NCBI GenBank assembly: GCA_037975125.1
Contig: CM075853.1
Span: 40,447,989-40,511,988 of the forward strand
DNA length: 64,000 bases
Direction of reading: 5' to 3'
Source of the DNA: Latrodectus hesperus
Taxonomy: Eukaryota; Arthropoda; Arachnida; Araneae; Theridiidae
Notes under the pieces: generated by a model
Databases searched by the model: none
Told to the model about the DNA's origin: nothing
What the model saw: the letters and a program-made list of their open reading frames with translations, nothing else
Part shown: positions 1 through 12,323 of the stretch, one piece after another
How the letters are laid out: each line of letters begins with the position of its first letter
Numbering within the stretch: the first letter of the stretch is position 1
Made by a program: the position numbers and the translations under genes

Positions 1-1280
1 CATCACAAAATTTTTCACATCAAAATGTACATTTTACTTTAAATTTTTAACTCTTATGAATCAGATACATTCATATTATTTTTGGCCGAATCCTTCATTT
101 ACTACCACAAAGCTTCTTTTTCATTATTTCCTATTCATTTGATGATTTTTCTTTCAAAACATATTATTGAACAAAGTACTATAACTAAAGCCATTCTCGA
201 AATGCGCCAAAAGCATTACTGAAACATTGTGTTTTATAGATCTTTAAAATGTGCAATCTCAAATAAAAATATAACAATGGCATTAATATTCTACATAAAA
301 CATTCATATATTGCAACATTAAATTTACAATGCAATTAATTATTCTTTATTACTTATTCAGAAGAGCTTATACTCACCAGAATATTTCTTTGTATAGAAT
401 CCTATTTTGTTACTGACAAATCCTTCTAACTATTAGCTTGCAAACCACAATTTGTACTCAAGAATCTTTAAGATTTAATTCAAAATAATAATAAAAATGA
501 TAAAAAATTTTAATAATGCAAGTAACTATAAACGTATTTAATAGCATACAAATTACTGAAAATTTAAAACACATATGAAATATATTTTATAATTCTAGTA
601 AAGCCATATGTCTAGAAACGTTTCAAAATATAAAGATGGTTCACGCATGTCCAAATATAAAGAATTCCAAAAGTAATCCACGCTCTTCGGAGAGTATTAA
701 GTCTGCTGAAATTCTGAATCAATCACTAATAATATATTACGTGAAAGTAGAATAGATTTTAATAAAAAAAGAAATTGCACCAATTATACTCACACTACCA
801 CTATAAAGTGATTAATAAATTTTATTTACACACATGTTAAGAACTATTTTCTTGAAGGCGGGGTCACACTGCTGCCGTCGTTCGAATCTGTATAAATAGT
901 GTACTAATTGTCTTTGTATTTACCCTTCTCGAAGGAGCACACCGCGATTGCTCCTGTAATTTTCAGTCTAATTTTATGTTTGTATGTGTTGTTTTGTTTT
1001 ATAATAAATATGAGAAAACGTATTTCTAGATTATCTGAGTTTTGGACCAGGGCACCAGATAATAGATTGCAAAAATCTTGTGATCGAAAGCATTCTCATT
1101 ATTGGTTATATGATTTGTTTCAACACAAATTTCACAATTTGCTTTCACATATTCTACTTTTTCACATTTTATGTTATATTCTTCAATGAATTTTATTTTA
1201 TTTTCCATTTCAATTCGAAAATTTTACAGACAATGCTCCGAAGAATAAAATCTAATTTTCCAAAAAACCTATAAATTGAA
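1..1280. other. AT-rich intergenic sequence, no gene seen
   Basis: No supported gene. A less AT-rich patch lies at about 857-905 and contains a B-box-like string (cgttcgaatc) and a TATA-like tataaata. No A box lies at tRNA spacing and no coding frame follows that resembles a known protein. The open frame at 908-1189 has the residue make-up expected of AT-rich noncoding DNA. Confidence 0.6.
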
Positions 1281-1299
1281 TAATATATATATATAAACT

Positions 1300-1553
1300 A
1301 AACCAGTGGCACGACGACAGCCCATATGTAGGCCAAGCCTTACAGTGCCGATATTTGCTTTCTTGACTGAGGATCCCTAGGGTGCTTAGGTGGTCAGCTC
1401 AATACAAACCTCCCAGTAGTGTTTAGTTCCCAAGCATGCTTGATAGACCAACCCACTGAAGAAGAAAGACTGAGAGGACCCTGCTCAGCCTGAGAGTCGA
1501 ACTTAGGACCTGCGCCATGGCAGAACGAAACGTTATTACTAACAGAGACATCA
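1300..1553 (-). mobile_element. tRNA-derived SINE (family A), minus strand
   Basis: Read on the minus strand, the head carries a tRNA-like RNA polymerase III promoter: an A-box-like tgttagtaata (1534-1544) and, 30 nt on, a B-box-like agttcgactc (1494-1503). The body that follows is clearly richer in G+C than its surroundings and matches the block at 32,758-32,906, sharing agcatgcttgrgaactaaac, gctgacyacctaa and ggcactgta. The 3' side runs into a short TA tract (about 1282-1296) and the 5' head abuts the long (TA)n tract at 1556. What is seen is the promoter geometry and the second copy. That it is a retroposed SINE is inference; the tRNA isotype is not identified. Confidence 0.6.
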
Positions 1554-1554
1554 A

Positions 1555-1555
<1 letters not shown>

Positions 1556-1623
<68 letters not shown>

Positions 1624-1686
1624 TATATATATAGATATATATATGATATAGATATAGATAGTATATATATAGATATAGATATAGAT

Positions 1687-1725
<39 letters not shown>

Positions 1726-1726
1726 T
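1556..1726. repeat. Compound microsatellite (TA)n - (GATATA)n - (GATA)n
   Basis: About 65 bp of nearly pure TA are followed by mixed agatatat/gatata units and then some nine GATA tetranucleotides (about 1690-1724). The open frames of isoleucine, tyrosine and serine here are translations of the repeat, not genes. The tract starts directly at the 5' head of the family-A SINE. Confidence 0.95.
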
Positions 1727-3071
1727 ATGCGCACATATGTTAATGTTAGTAATTGCTTTATGTAGTTAGAAATTTCAGAGCTTTTTATTTTATGCAGTAA
1801 TAAAAAGATACAGATAAATATATCGTAATTGAAATAATCAATTTAAATAATATCATACACACAAATTTGTAAATATTGTGGTTTTTATTTGTACGTGGTT
1901 ATATGCATGTGATTGTAAATTTAATGTATAACATTCGAAAATATTATAGTTCATTTAATTTGATATTAAGCTACCTTCGATTAAAGCTAACTATATATCT
2001 TTGCTTCATTGAAAAATAATTCTTACGGGAATCACTTAATAAAAATAGCTTATAGAGGAATCAATTAAAAAATTTCCGTATATTTATATAAAGTTTTTTT
2101 ATTTAGTTGAAAAATATTTCTAATTAAGTTTTAAAAGTTTTAACTATAATTACAGTCTTAATTTTAAATAATCCTATTGCAAATAACCATACAGGTTTGT
2201 ATCTATAATTAAGCATTTTATCTCAAATAAAATCTTGCAAGATTATTTCATGTAAACATTTATTTACAATGTGTTAATTTTCTTATTAACATTCATAATA
2301 TTTTACATATTTTTACAAAAAAATTAAAGTAAATTGGTATTTTATTATATGCTTAATACTATGATACACGTAGACTAAAATGTAAAAAATTATAAAATAG
2401 ATCTTGTATTTTCCCTTGCGTCTATAGTTTTTATATGAAGTGGCATGAGTACAATATTTTTATATTATTATTTAATATTATCAATAGTTTGACGCCATTA
2501 TCTGCTATTTGTCATTGTCTATTAGTATATAAGCTTTATGATTAATACTTTTACATTACATATAAAATAAAATAATACCATTCCCAACAATAAATGCAAA
2601 AAATAATAGATCGCTTTTTTGCATTGAAACATGTTTTACTAAAAATTGTGAATATGATGTGTTTTTACCCTTATTCATTAAAATAAATTCATTACTTATA
2701 ATGTTATTTATTCTAGTAACATATCTCTTCGTAATATACAGTGTATTGAAGTAGCTGAAATTTTATCTATTATTTAATGATGTAAAATACATGTATTTCA
2801 AACAAATGCACTTTAAAATAAAAGTTGCATATAATTTAGATCTAAATAGTACATGAATTTAATTTCCTGATTTCTTTAAATAAATTTTAAAAACTGTATT
2901 AAGTTAATTATTTGTAATTATAGTCCTTATTATTTATGCTATATTTCACTTGTAAATTAATAGTGCGCATGGGTTTCTGATTTTCAGCAAATTTTTTAAA
3001 CCTATTTTTATAATTTATGATATATTACAAATATTCTTAATTTGAATTCTATGCAAAATGCACAACAAGAA

Positions 3072-3114
3072 TTTATTGCTAAATTGCTCAACTATTTATC
3101 GCTAAATTGCTCAA
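3072..3114. repeat. Two-copy tandem repeat, 23-bp period
   Basis: The string tttat(t/c)gctaaattgctcaa occurs twice in direct orientation, the second copy 23 bp after the first, with a single internal mismatch. Probably a simple local duplication. Confidence 0.8.
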
Positions 3115-3229
3115 GAAAGGTAATTAAATGGAAGAACATTTTTCAAAAATAATTTAACAGAGAGAGTGTAATTGAATAAAGGAACCGATGGAATTTTTGA
3201 ATCAAGAAGTTGAACTGATCATTCCATGA

Positions 3230-3259
3230 TTGATGTATATTATTGATAATATACATCAA
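3230..3259. repeat. Perfect inverted repeat, 13-bp arms
   Basis: ttgatgtatatta (3230-3242) and its exact reverse complement (3247-3259) are separated by 4 nt. The arms are AT-rich, so a chance hairpin is possible; no coding or promoter context explains it. Confidence 0.7.
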
Positions 3260-6200
3260 ACATTAAGATCAATAAATTTCTTAGCATTTGTAAAATGTAG
3301 CAGGAGATCATCCCATAATTTAGTGGCGTAAGATCACATAATATTTAGAAACGATATTATAGACTCCTTTTTTCATATAATCACGACTTATTTTTTCAAA
3401 TAACTCAGAAATACAATCTCGTCTTTTAATAAACTTAGGTTGTGAAATTACTCTTACTTTATATTATCCACAAATTTGTACTTTTCAAATAAATGGTAAC
3501 ATCAAATTTCAAAATCTAGATTATTCATTATTTCGTGATAAATTTTTGATGTTTTTAATATAAAATGTTTAAAAAAGTTTTTAAAAGATATAAAATAATT
3601 AGAAATATTTATTTTTTGTATTATTTTATGTGTGTATTGATGCCAAGAAAGACATATAAAAAGCATAAAATCTATGAATCGAATTCAAACTTGAAAGGAA
3701 ATGGTCTTTTTAAATAGTTTGCTATATGAAATTGTTTTTTATTTTCCACTTTTTTTCTTAAATATCAAAGTTTGAAAGAACAAACAACATGAAAATAATT
3801 TATAAACTTCAAGTTCATACATTATTAGAAATAACATTTTAAAAATATAGACGAAATTTTAAGAAAAACAATAATGAAAATTGAAGGAATAAAAAAATTC
3901 GAATGAAAATCAAATATACATTCAAGCTGAAAAATAATATTAAAATTAAAAATTTAAATACATTCCTTTGAAAAATCAAAAATGTGATAAAAATTTCAAT
4001 AATGCAGTGATTTTTGTTATTTCTTATATTTATTTGAAATTAAGAAGATATAACATAGAAAAAGAAAATTTAAAGTTATTTATTTTATTTTCAGAACCTT
4101 ATTTCTTATTCTAACATTTTTAAAGAATATTTTGAATTCAAATGCTTGTTGAAATAATAATCCTAAAACTAATGCATGTTAGTTGAAAACCGATACATAA
4201 AATACTATTTAAATAGAAAATTCTCCTTTCATTATATATTATACAGAAAACAAGTTTGTGTTAAAAAATGCATGTGATTACGGTGTTACTATATTTATTC
4301 ATGTACATTAGGTAAATAAAAATATAAAGATTGCATTCCTTAGTTACTGTCTTTTCTATTAGTTGCAGTTATGAGTAATTTCTTTTTAACTTATTAATTT
4401 ACTAAATTTATTATCGTTAATGTCAAAAAGTACTTATTTTAAAATGCTAAAGTCAATCAACTTATTTAAAAAATAATTTCTTGTCAAGAAATAAGCCATA
4501 AAATTGTTTATAAATTGCTTACGTTATCAGAAATAATTTCTTCCATGATAAAAAGAAGATTAATATAACTGAAAACTGTAATTATCTGAAAAAGAAAAAC
4601 AAAATTTAAATAAACTTCATAGTGAGTGTTAAGATTTTCTTTTTATTAAATTTCATAAAAATAATTTCAAAAATTGAACATTGTGAAAAATGCATAAGCG
4701 TGCAAAACTATAAACAGCATTAATTGAATTTCAATCTTAGTAAATAACAATCTAATTTTATTAACAAATAATTAAAATCATTGAAATAATTTCTTGAATT
4801 TAACTCAAGTATTCGTTATATTTTTCATGCGCTAGTTTGCTTTTTTAATGGTTGATTACTTAACATTAAAATTTATTCTAGGGCTTCATGTTAGACTAAT
4901 TATTCACATATTCTGTCTTGCATAATTAAGCAAAAATATCTGTAAAATTTTTGAAATTCTTGTATCTTATAGAAAACAATTGAGCATTCTATTTAATGCA
5001 TTTTAAAGTCAGAAATGACTTTGTCAATTTAGCAAGAATATGATAAGTCTCATTAAAACTTTTGCACTTCCCTTAATTAATCTGGAGTAGTTAATACATG
5101 TGTCAAATGAGTGTCGCTTTTAAAACCTAAAGTCTTCTGAAAAGCTTCTTTAATTATAATTTTCTAATGCATATCAATATTTCAATGCATATTTTAAGCA
5201 AATTACTTTAGATATAAATATTTAATTTTATATTATTTAGTTGAATTTAGCACTTTTTGACATCAGACTTGTGCATATTGAATTAATCTTTCAGTTATAA
5301 ACTGAATTTAAATGTACAAAAAATTTGCAACAATTAATTGCAAGTCTACATTTGCCATATAATTGATTAATATTTACAAAATTATTAAATATAAGTAAAT
5401 GCATTTTCTTAGGCCATGTGAAAATAAATAATAGTTTCTTAGTAAAAAAGGGATGAAAATACTAATTTCCAGCGATTGGGTATCAACAACATATTCATGA
5501 ATAAAATAACAAATATAAATAATATCTTAAAATACACCGATTTATTTTAGTTAAAATTGTTACAAATACACAAAATAGAAAATCACATGAATAAATAATA
5601 GTAATTCTTTTAAATAATTTTATGTGACTTTAAGAAATAATTTTTTAAATTTTCTCTTTTCAACGTTATTTTTATTACATAGAATTTATAAAAATGCTAA
5701 TTTATAACATTAAATGCATACTGATGAGACAAAAATAAGTTTATGACCATGCTTTAGTTTAGCACGTGATTGTTGTAATAAGCAAACAAAATCTCTAAAT
5801 ATATTTGAAATCTCCATACCGAAAAACAGTAAAGTAACATTCCATTCTGAAACTACCGTATTACTAAAAAAATTTCAAATTATAAAAAATTTTAAAGCAT
5901 ACAAAATACGTTTCCTTGCTAAGAATTGCCTTATTTAGCACAATTCATCTACCTATGTAATACTTCTATTTAATTTAACTACCGGTAATATAACTAACAT
6001 CATAAATTTTCAATTGTAAAAGAATATATGCAAAACAGAATTTTTTCACTAAGCACTGAAATATCATAAACGAATTAATAATATTCAAGCTTATGTTGTA
6101 TATATTTTAAACACATTTTCCATAACGCATTTTTATTTTGTTCTGTATTAAAAATGTAACTAAGAATTTGCGTTTAAAATTGTTCGCTATTATTTTTGTA

Positions 6201-6509
6201 ATGAAGTGGCATTGCTCTTTATATACATGTAAAGTATTTAATATTTTTAAAAAATAGAAATCTAGTGAAAATTTTAAAAAATGAATTTAATTAACTCAAT
6301 CATTTTTGTTTCCCTTTTCAAATAATTTCCATTTTTTATTTAAATCTCATAAAAAATTGTACATACATTATTATATCAATGTTGCTTAATCGACAATTCC
6401 TATTAATTTATGTAATTAGCTTAAATATGATTATTTGATGCAGCAGAGAAATGAGAGTTCCGCAAATGTTCCGAATCACTATCAAACGATCGTTTTCTAA
6501 CAAATCTTC

Positions 6510-6690
6510 CCTATTTAAAACTCGTAATTAAATTGAGCACATTCAAACCGTTATTCAAGTAGGCCCCATTACTGAAAGGTAACAGCTTAGAGAATGATTT
6601 TACTGCAGAGAGTGATGAGTTCCAACTTAGGTATTTAATGAGAGACACTAGCTTAGGCCTTTAATGGCCTAGAAATACATTACCTGACTT
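6510..6690. repeat. Dispersed repeat, pair 1 copy a
   Basis: This block aligns by eye with 28,047-28,240 in the same orientation. Shared landmarks in order are an attaaattga stretch, ggtaac(a)g/a-ctyag, then tgattttactgcagaga followed by gatgagyttcaact, and ttttaat-gcct near the end. It is less AT-rich than its flanks. I recognise no coding potential or known element, so it may be a fragment of a noncoding transposon or a conserved noncoding duplication. Confidence 0.6.
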
Positions 6691-6699
6691 TAAATTTCT

Positions 6700-7560
6700 C
6701 TTACCACTTTAAAATGTTAGAACAGAGAATCTTCATGAAAAATAAAAGGCAAAAATGAAACAGTGGACTTTGTAATTTAAATAATAAAAATACGCTACCA
6801 TTCTTGCATTTCAAAGAGTGTGCATTTCCCTTAATTAAACTTTAAAAAGGAAGAAAAAGCTGCCATCAAGCAAAAATTTTGTAGAAATATTAAATTTTAT
6901 ATTCAGATTCAAACATTTTGCATATGAAAAAGAATGGAACATAATCATGAAATATTATCACTTAATGAACTTCTAATAGAGGATTGCATTTAATATGTGA
7001 ATAATTTATAAAATGTTTGATAAAGAATAAAACTAAAGTAAATTTACTCATTATTTTGTAAATAAAATTTTTTTAAAGAAAAACATTTCATTTTTTTAAT
7101 TTTTATATAAAGAAATTTAATTATTAAAAGTTTTGAAAGTGAACTATGAAACACAGAAAAAATCAGTAAAAGATGTTATTTAATGCCATTGTAATACTTA
7201 CACTTGAAATTATGATAGGAATCTTTTTAGATTTTTAAGTAATTAAACATATTTATGAATGCTTATTTTAATTATTAAAACCTTGAAAATTAAGTTTCAT
7301 TAATATCACATAAAATTCTTAATATGTTAATGATAAAAAAGGAGAAAATATTTTATAAACAGATATAAATTTGAGATTTAAACAGCTCCTAAGAATATAC
7401 TACTGACTAAACTGATATTCATTAACAGAATATGTTGAACACATACATTGAAATTATTAAACACAGTTACGAAATTCTTTCCTTCTCAAAGACAAAAGTC
7501 CAGTAGAGCAAAATAGTGAATGGAAAGAGAAGATTAGTAAATAAGACCGAAGTATATCGA
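6700..7560. other. AT-rich intergenic sequence, no gene seen
   Basis: No open frame, repeat or RNA gene was recognised between the dispersed repeat and the Tc1-like relic. Confidence 0.6.
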
Positions 7561-7564
7561 CATG

Positions 7565-8240
7565 GATTATACTGTCTAACATGCGGACAAGTGTAGGAAA
7601 AATGACCGCCTCTATCTCCAAATTTAAATCTCAATCGCCATCTATATTCTCCAAATCAGTGATTACGATCAGAAGACGCCTTCATGACAGAACATCTACA
7701 GCAGAGCAGCAATGCCCAAAAGTCTCTATTCACAAATGTTACTACTATAGGATCAAATACCCAGCACCTGGAAAACGTATGATCGTGTTTGTTTCCTTCT
7801 AGCTGAAAAGAAATGAGATGGCTCTATCATGAAGTGGGCAATCGTGTTGGGATTTTTTGCTGGACTAATGGTAGAAGAAAGGATCGCTGTGGAGAAATAT
7901 TAAGAAATCTTACCTGACCAGGTGTCTATGATTCAAAAATTGTTTCCTGCGGGTGGTAGAATGTTTTATGTTATCTAATGCGTATCTATGCAGTGGAAAC
8001 TTGTTGAATTACGATCTGAGGAACACTATAATAAAGTTAAGCACACATCTACCTGACCTTAGTATAATTCAACCATCATAGTCTATTTTAGAGCGTTTAC
8101 CACGGAATCGATAACCTTCACTGACTTTCTTCTTGAACTTTCACAATATCTCCATGAATAATGATACAATATTCTGCTAAACATTATTCAGTAATTATAT
8201 AAATCGATTTCTAGGCTGAATTACATACCATATAACAGTG
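7565..8240 (+). pseudogene. Decayed Tc1-like DNA transposase
   Basis: A transposase catalyses cut-and-paste movement through a DDE/D domain; this copy is dead. Pieces lie in the right order, in changing frames. Near 7660-7690 there is a helix-turn-helix-like TIRRRLHD. Around 7890-7960 comes EIL-LPDQVSMIQKLFPAGG, corresponding to the stretch before the second catalytic Asp. At about 8050-8100 is LPDLSIIQPS-stop-SILER, the counterpart of the family's SPDLN-IIEPLW-S(I/V)LE third catalytic block. At about 8185-8220 is NIIQ-stop-LYKSISR, the counterpart of the conserved C-terminal IQNLY-SIPR. Several frameshifts and stops break it, and its terminal repeats were not found. The 73-codon open frame at 7581-7802 is only the helix-turn-helix end. 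The family call rests on motif order rather than alignment scores. Confidence 0.65.
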
Positions 8241-8249
8241 TTATACCAT

Positions 8250-10825
8250 TACACCTTACTAATAAAGGATTCTTTCTGAATTTAAGATGTTTATATAATA
8301 AATATTCACCTATATCCATATAATTATATTAAGTACAAATTTTAAATAGATTTTCATTGTAAATATTTTGTTAAATCATTTCAAATAAAAATTTTGCTAA
8401 TTATAATTTGCAAAATTTTTTGCAGTACTTTAAGGAAGATATGGATTACTTTTTTGTCATTTGTCAAAATAATGACTTATTCAAATTTTTTCTAAAAAAT
8501 ATTTTAATAGAATTACTAATGATTGCTTATAACAATTGTCCTTGATGCTTAGAAATATAAATAATTTTCCTGAAGAAAGATGCAAGCATTACATAAAAAT
8601 TTTAATTTGGTCAAAAAATTTTTCCAAGTTACAAATGTTGACAATATCAAACAAAATAATATTCAAACTAATATTTAACTGATGATTCGTATTTTCTTTT
8701 GTAATCATTATCTACATTGCTAAAAAATATTTTTGATAATAAGGTATAAAAAAAATCAGATGTAAACGGTATGAAAAAGAAATTCTGAAAATATCCAATG
8801 AGTTTTCTGTGGCGTTTGAAATAAATCTCAGTTTGATTTTGTATAAGATAAACAAACTTTAAATGACTCCATAATAATTGCTTCAAATAATTTTGGTTTC
8901 TTTGGTTCTTCTCAAAGTAGTTTTCATTATTTAAAAATTATAAAAGTGCATTTTTATGAATAATAAGCAGAGCTGATCATAGAAAAAAGCCAAATATTTG
9001 AAAGGGAATTGTCTCCATTTATTAACTAGGATTATATCTCCAAGCTAATAATATATTCCGTTCTATATTAGTCTTGCACAAGCAATTATTAATTATAAGT
9101 TTTAAGAAATATCTGCATCTAACTATAACAACCATATAGTTAGTTTTAGAGATTTTTTTTTAATTTGTGAAACAAATTATCACATCATTTTGTAAAAATG
9201 CTTACAATAAATTTAAAATTACTTATTACCTAATAATTTAGAAAATTCAATTATCGTTATTGTTTGCTAATTTAAAGTTAAAATTTGAAAACGGTATGAT
9301 GGCTTATGAAAATACTTTTTTTTAATTCGAATTTCTTTTAAATTCAGAGAAATTACTTATGAAGAAAATGAATATAAGGAAAAATGTGCTTCGCGCTCTT
9401 AAATTAAAAGTATCTCTAAATATATTAAATAAACTAAATTACTGATATGAATTATTTTCAAAATTCATTAATTTTAAGTAGAATTAAGAACACTTTTCAA
9501 AAATTTTAAGCTAATATTTTACAATGGTAATGATTTAGTTAATTCTTTGAATATTATCAAATATGCTAAAATTGTGATAATGATTTTTCTTCTTTTTACT
9601 TTTGTAATTTACTGTGAAATTAATAATTTGTTGGTTTCATTTGAATTTATTTATTAAAATTCTTGGTATACAGTAAAAATGCATAATTTTATTATTGTAT
9701 TTCAAGACTTTTAATCTGTAAAATAAGTCACAAATATTTAATGAACAATATTTCTAGAATTATATTTATATATTTAATAATAAAGTTTGCATAAAATCAA
9801 AATAATGTTTAATATCAAAAAAATTTTAACATCTTGAAAGGATGGAATTTAGCCTTTGTTTAATATCAAATTATCTAACGCGTTTCAAGAACATTTAAAT
9901 TTTAAGTAAATATTTTGTATATTTTCACTTAGCTTTTAATAAAAACATATATTTAATAACGGAGTTTGCAAAAATTCTATAAACTTCTTAATGAGAGAAA
10001 ATTTTAATATGTATGTTAAAAATGAACGAAATGTTTTATTTTACCTTCGCTGTTTTAAAAGATTTCTCTGGCATGCTCTTTCAGGCTTCTTTCTTTGTTT
10101 CTTTTCTCCTGCTACGTAATACTAGTTGTTATTTCACATATGGAAAAGAAGAGCTTGAACACAAGAAAGTTATTAAATTTACAAAACTTTTAGTTAAGAA
10201 TTCCACGCATTTCCCTAAAAGTTTTCCTGAGAATAAAGTAGTTTACTTCCTATATGTGAAAGAAATCAAATCCTTTCAAAGAATCCTTCATTAAATGTAT
10301 AAAAGCAAAAACGTGAAATAATTACAAATCATATTGATATTTTTTATATTATTTGGTTAATAAAGCATCAATTTGTCGTAAGTGAGTTTATAATTGGCAG
10401 CTGTTAGGTTACACTTGATGAAACCGCATATTTATTGATATTCAAAAATGTACATCTTTTATAATTCAAGTTAGTTTCATTATAGTTATTAGAATCATTT
10501 GAGAAGACATCCTTGTTAAGTTTGGAATTTCAAAGTATTTTTTAAAAGCTTCTTATACTTAAAGCAGTTCTGTAAAGTGTTATCCAATCTATTGTGCAAA
10601 TATCCTGGGGAAAGTTTAATTATAGTATAATGTCGAGCGAATCCAGAAATATCGAGTATTTTATCAAAATATTTGGGCGATATATCATTGACATAACATG
10701 ACCAATGACATTGTCATGACTTGAATAGTTTGAGATATAAGAGTTGCAACTTCCACAAACTTTAACACCAGTATATTCTTCATATATAATTAATGCAAAA
10801 CCTAAAATGTTTTATATTCATCTTC
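8250..10825. other. AT-rich intergenic sequence, no gene seen
   Basis: Only AT-rich chance frames were seen (for example 8668-8886 minus and 10013-10294 plus). None carries a domain or motif I recognise. No repeat copy was noticed. Confidence 0.55.
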
Positions 10826-10907
10826 TATGCTTGACACCTTTGATTAACCCTGCGTTTGGCCTCCAGGGAGTCACTTTCCATCCCAACCTAACGCTCGATG
10901 CAAGTAA

Positions 10908-11745
10908 AAATACCCATACCACCCATACTTACTAAAGCAAATGGCTCTAGAGACAATTGACAAGATTCCTATCGGAGCAGCCAGATATACTGATGAAAGA
11001 AAATTGGAGACCAATGCAACTGGCAGCGGAATATGTATTGAACTCCCCAACCATTCCATCAAGCTTGAAAAAAGGCAGTGCTGACCACACGTCCGTCTTC
11101 AGAACGGAACTCATCACCATCATGAGTGGACTTTCTTTGTTAGATACACAAAATGATTTCTCGGAGGTATGGATACTTACAGACAGTCGATCCTCGATCC
11201 AGCACCTTTTCAATTGGCAATCCATCGGCGACAGTACTAGTAGAAGTATTTTACTCTTGTTGAAAAGCCTTTCAGTCCAACACCCAATCCACCTCCAGTG
11301 GGTCCCCTCGCATGTTGGTCTGCCTGGGAATGAAGTAGCAGACAACCTTGCAAAGGCTGCCACCAGTAATCCTTTGAATCCGGAAGATCGCATGGCACTA
11401 ACACCATCAGAGTTCTCTTCCATTACTAAACAACTTACTTCTAAACACTGGGCTGGCCCTCCTGCTCACCCTTGGTACTTCCAAAGACATCCTGGAGCCG
11501 CCACAACATTTAAGGGCTCCAGAGTACATCAGACGACAATGTCTCGACTTTCTACTGGCCACTTGAAGTCTATGATCTTTGAGGATGGTGAAAGAAAATA
11601 CCCAACATGCCCCAAGTGCGACAATGCTCCGTTTTGCCCGTTACACATCTTAAAATGCTTGGGGTTTTCTCGTGAGGAGGCTGTGAAATGTCCACATCTG
11701 CTTTTGGACTTTTTGACTGTCTATGATCTCATGGATCTGGTCTAG
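10908..11745 (+). pseudogene. Retrotransposon ORF2 C-terminus: RNase H and zinc-knuckle tail, frameshifted
   Basis: RNase H removes the RNA strand during retrotransposition. The frame opens with YLLKQMALETIDKIP and then YTDERK, the first catalytic Asp block, where the usual YTDGSK has lost its Gly. A one-base frameshift near 11,070-11,080, just after an A run, moves reading into the 262-codon frame that ends at 11,745. That frame supplies the remaining residues: Glu in FRTEL (residue 51), Asp in LTDSRSS (76), His in VPSHVG (119) and Asp in NEVAD (129). A Cys/His cluster, CPKC...FCPLHILKC, follows near the C-terminus, as is common in non-LTR ORF2 proteins. The start annotated for the long frame is artificial. 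It cannot encode a working enzyme. Jockey-like affinity is plausible but unproven. Confidence 0.8.
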
Positions 11746-11761
11746 TTCCACTAGACCAGAT
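11735..11761 (+). other. Perfect hairpin across the stop codon of the retrotransposon ORF
   Basis: atctggtctag (11,735-11,745) and ctagaccagat (11,751-11,761) are exact inverted 11-bp arms around a 5-nt loop. The UAG stop forms the last three bases of the left arm. Structured 3' ends can be recognised by the element's reverse transcriptase; that role here is inference. Confidence 0.7.
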
Positions 11762-11799
11762 GGGGATTAGTCCCTCCACCACCACCACCACCATATTCA

Positions 11800-12320
11800 T
11801 CTTCTCTCCAAGCTCGTGACTACACGGCTTCGTTAAAAATTATTTTACTAAGATTGTGAGATATTTTTCACTTTTTTTGCGGTCTTTAAGTTTTCTAAAT
11901 ATAACTGTAAAATTTTTGTAACTCAGAAGATCTGAATTCTTTTCGTTGAGAAATTTTTCAAAAATATGCTAATTTTTTTCTCAACCTGAAATAATTATTT
12001 ATAAATTAATTTTTTTAATATACAACTACTCCACTTAAGATAAATCATATAGTGATATATGGATTAAAGTTACAAGCTCTGTAAATTATAAGAAAATAAA
12101 ACAAGGATATAAGAAACTTAAAACCTTTTATCCATTAAAGCACCATCGGCCGAAAGCATAAAATAGACAAAAAGTGAAAAGTTTCCACTTATGTAAAGTT
12201 TCAGTGCGTTTTTTTTTTTTAATTTATGAATCCACTATTATCAAATATTACTGAGAGCGTCATGGTATATTCATGTAAAATGCGTAGATTTTCTACTAAC
12301 ACAAAAATAGCATTTACAAA
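11800..12320. other. AT-rich intergenic sequence, no gene seen
   Basis: No frame, repeat or RNA gene was recognised between the retrotransposon tail and the minus-strand frame at 12.3-12.65 kb. Confidence 0.55.
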
Positions 12321-12323
12321 TTT

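Larger units (their letters stand above)
1740..6500. other. AT-rich intergenic sequence, no gene seen
   Basis: Very AT-rich with no open frame of note. Only small structures are visible: a 13-bp-arm hairpin at 3230-3259 and a two-copy 23-bp-period tandem repeat at 3072-3114 (core gctaaattgctcaa). No transposon remnant was recognised. Confidence 0.6.
10830..11800 (+). mobile_element. 5'-truncated non-LTR retrotransposon, 3' end with RNase H
   Basis: Only the 3' end of the element is present: the end of ORF2 (RNase H plus Cys/His tail), a short 3' UTR and a CCA-repeat tail (about 11,775-11,792). Severe 5' truncation is usual when target-primed reverse transcription stops early. The 5' edge is uncertain: the recognisable frame starts near 10,908 and the sequence becomes less AT-rich from about 10,830. 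No target-site duplication was identified. Its 3' UTR does not resemble that of the two other non-LTR copies in the window, so it is a different family. Confidence 0.8.

Noticed and set aside
850..890. B-box-like cgttcgaatc suggesting a tRNA or SINE
   Set aside because: No A box at the right spacing and no cloverleaf pairing.
908..1189. 93-codon plus-strand frame after a TATA-like box
   Set aside because: Composition of AT-rich noncoding DNA, no known motif, and an overlapping minus frame of similar length.
1423..1736. Two minus-strand frames rich in Ile, Tyr and Ser
   Set aside because: Translation of the (TA)n/(GATA)n microsatellite and the SINE.
10013..10294. 93-codon plus frame with a hydrophobic start
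   Set aside because: Could pass for a signal peptide, but Phe/Lys-rich composition matches the AT-rich background and no conserved motif or second exon is visible.
10947..11423. 158-codon minus-strand frame
   Set aside because: Shadow of the retrotransposon RNase H frame on the plus strand.
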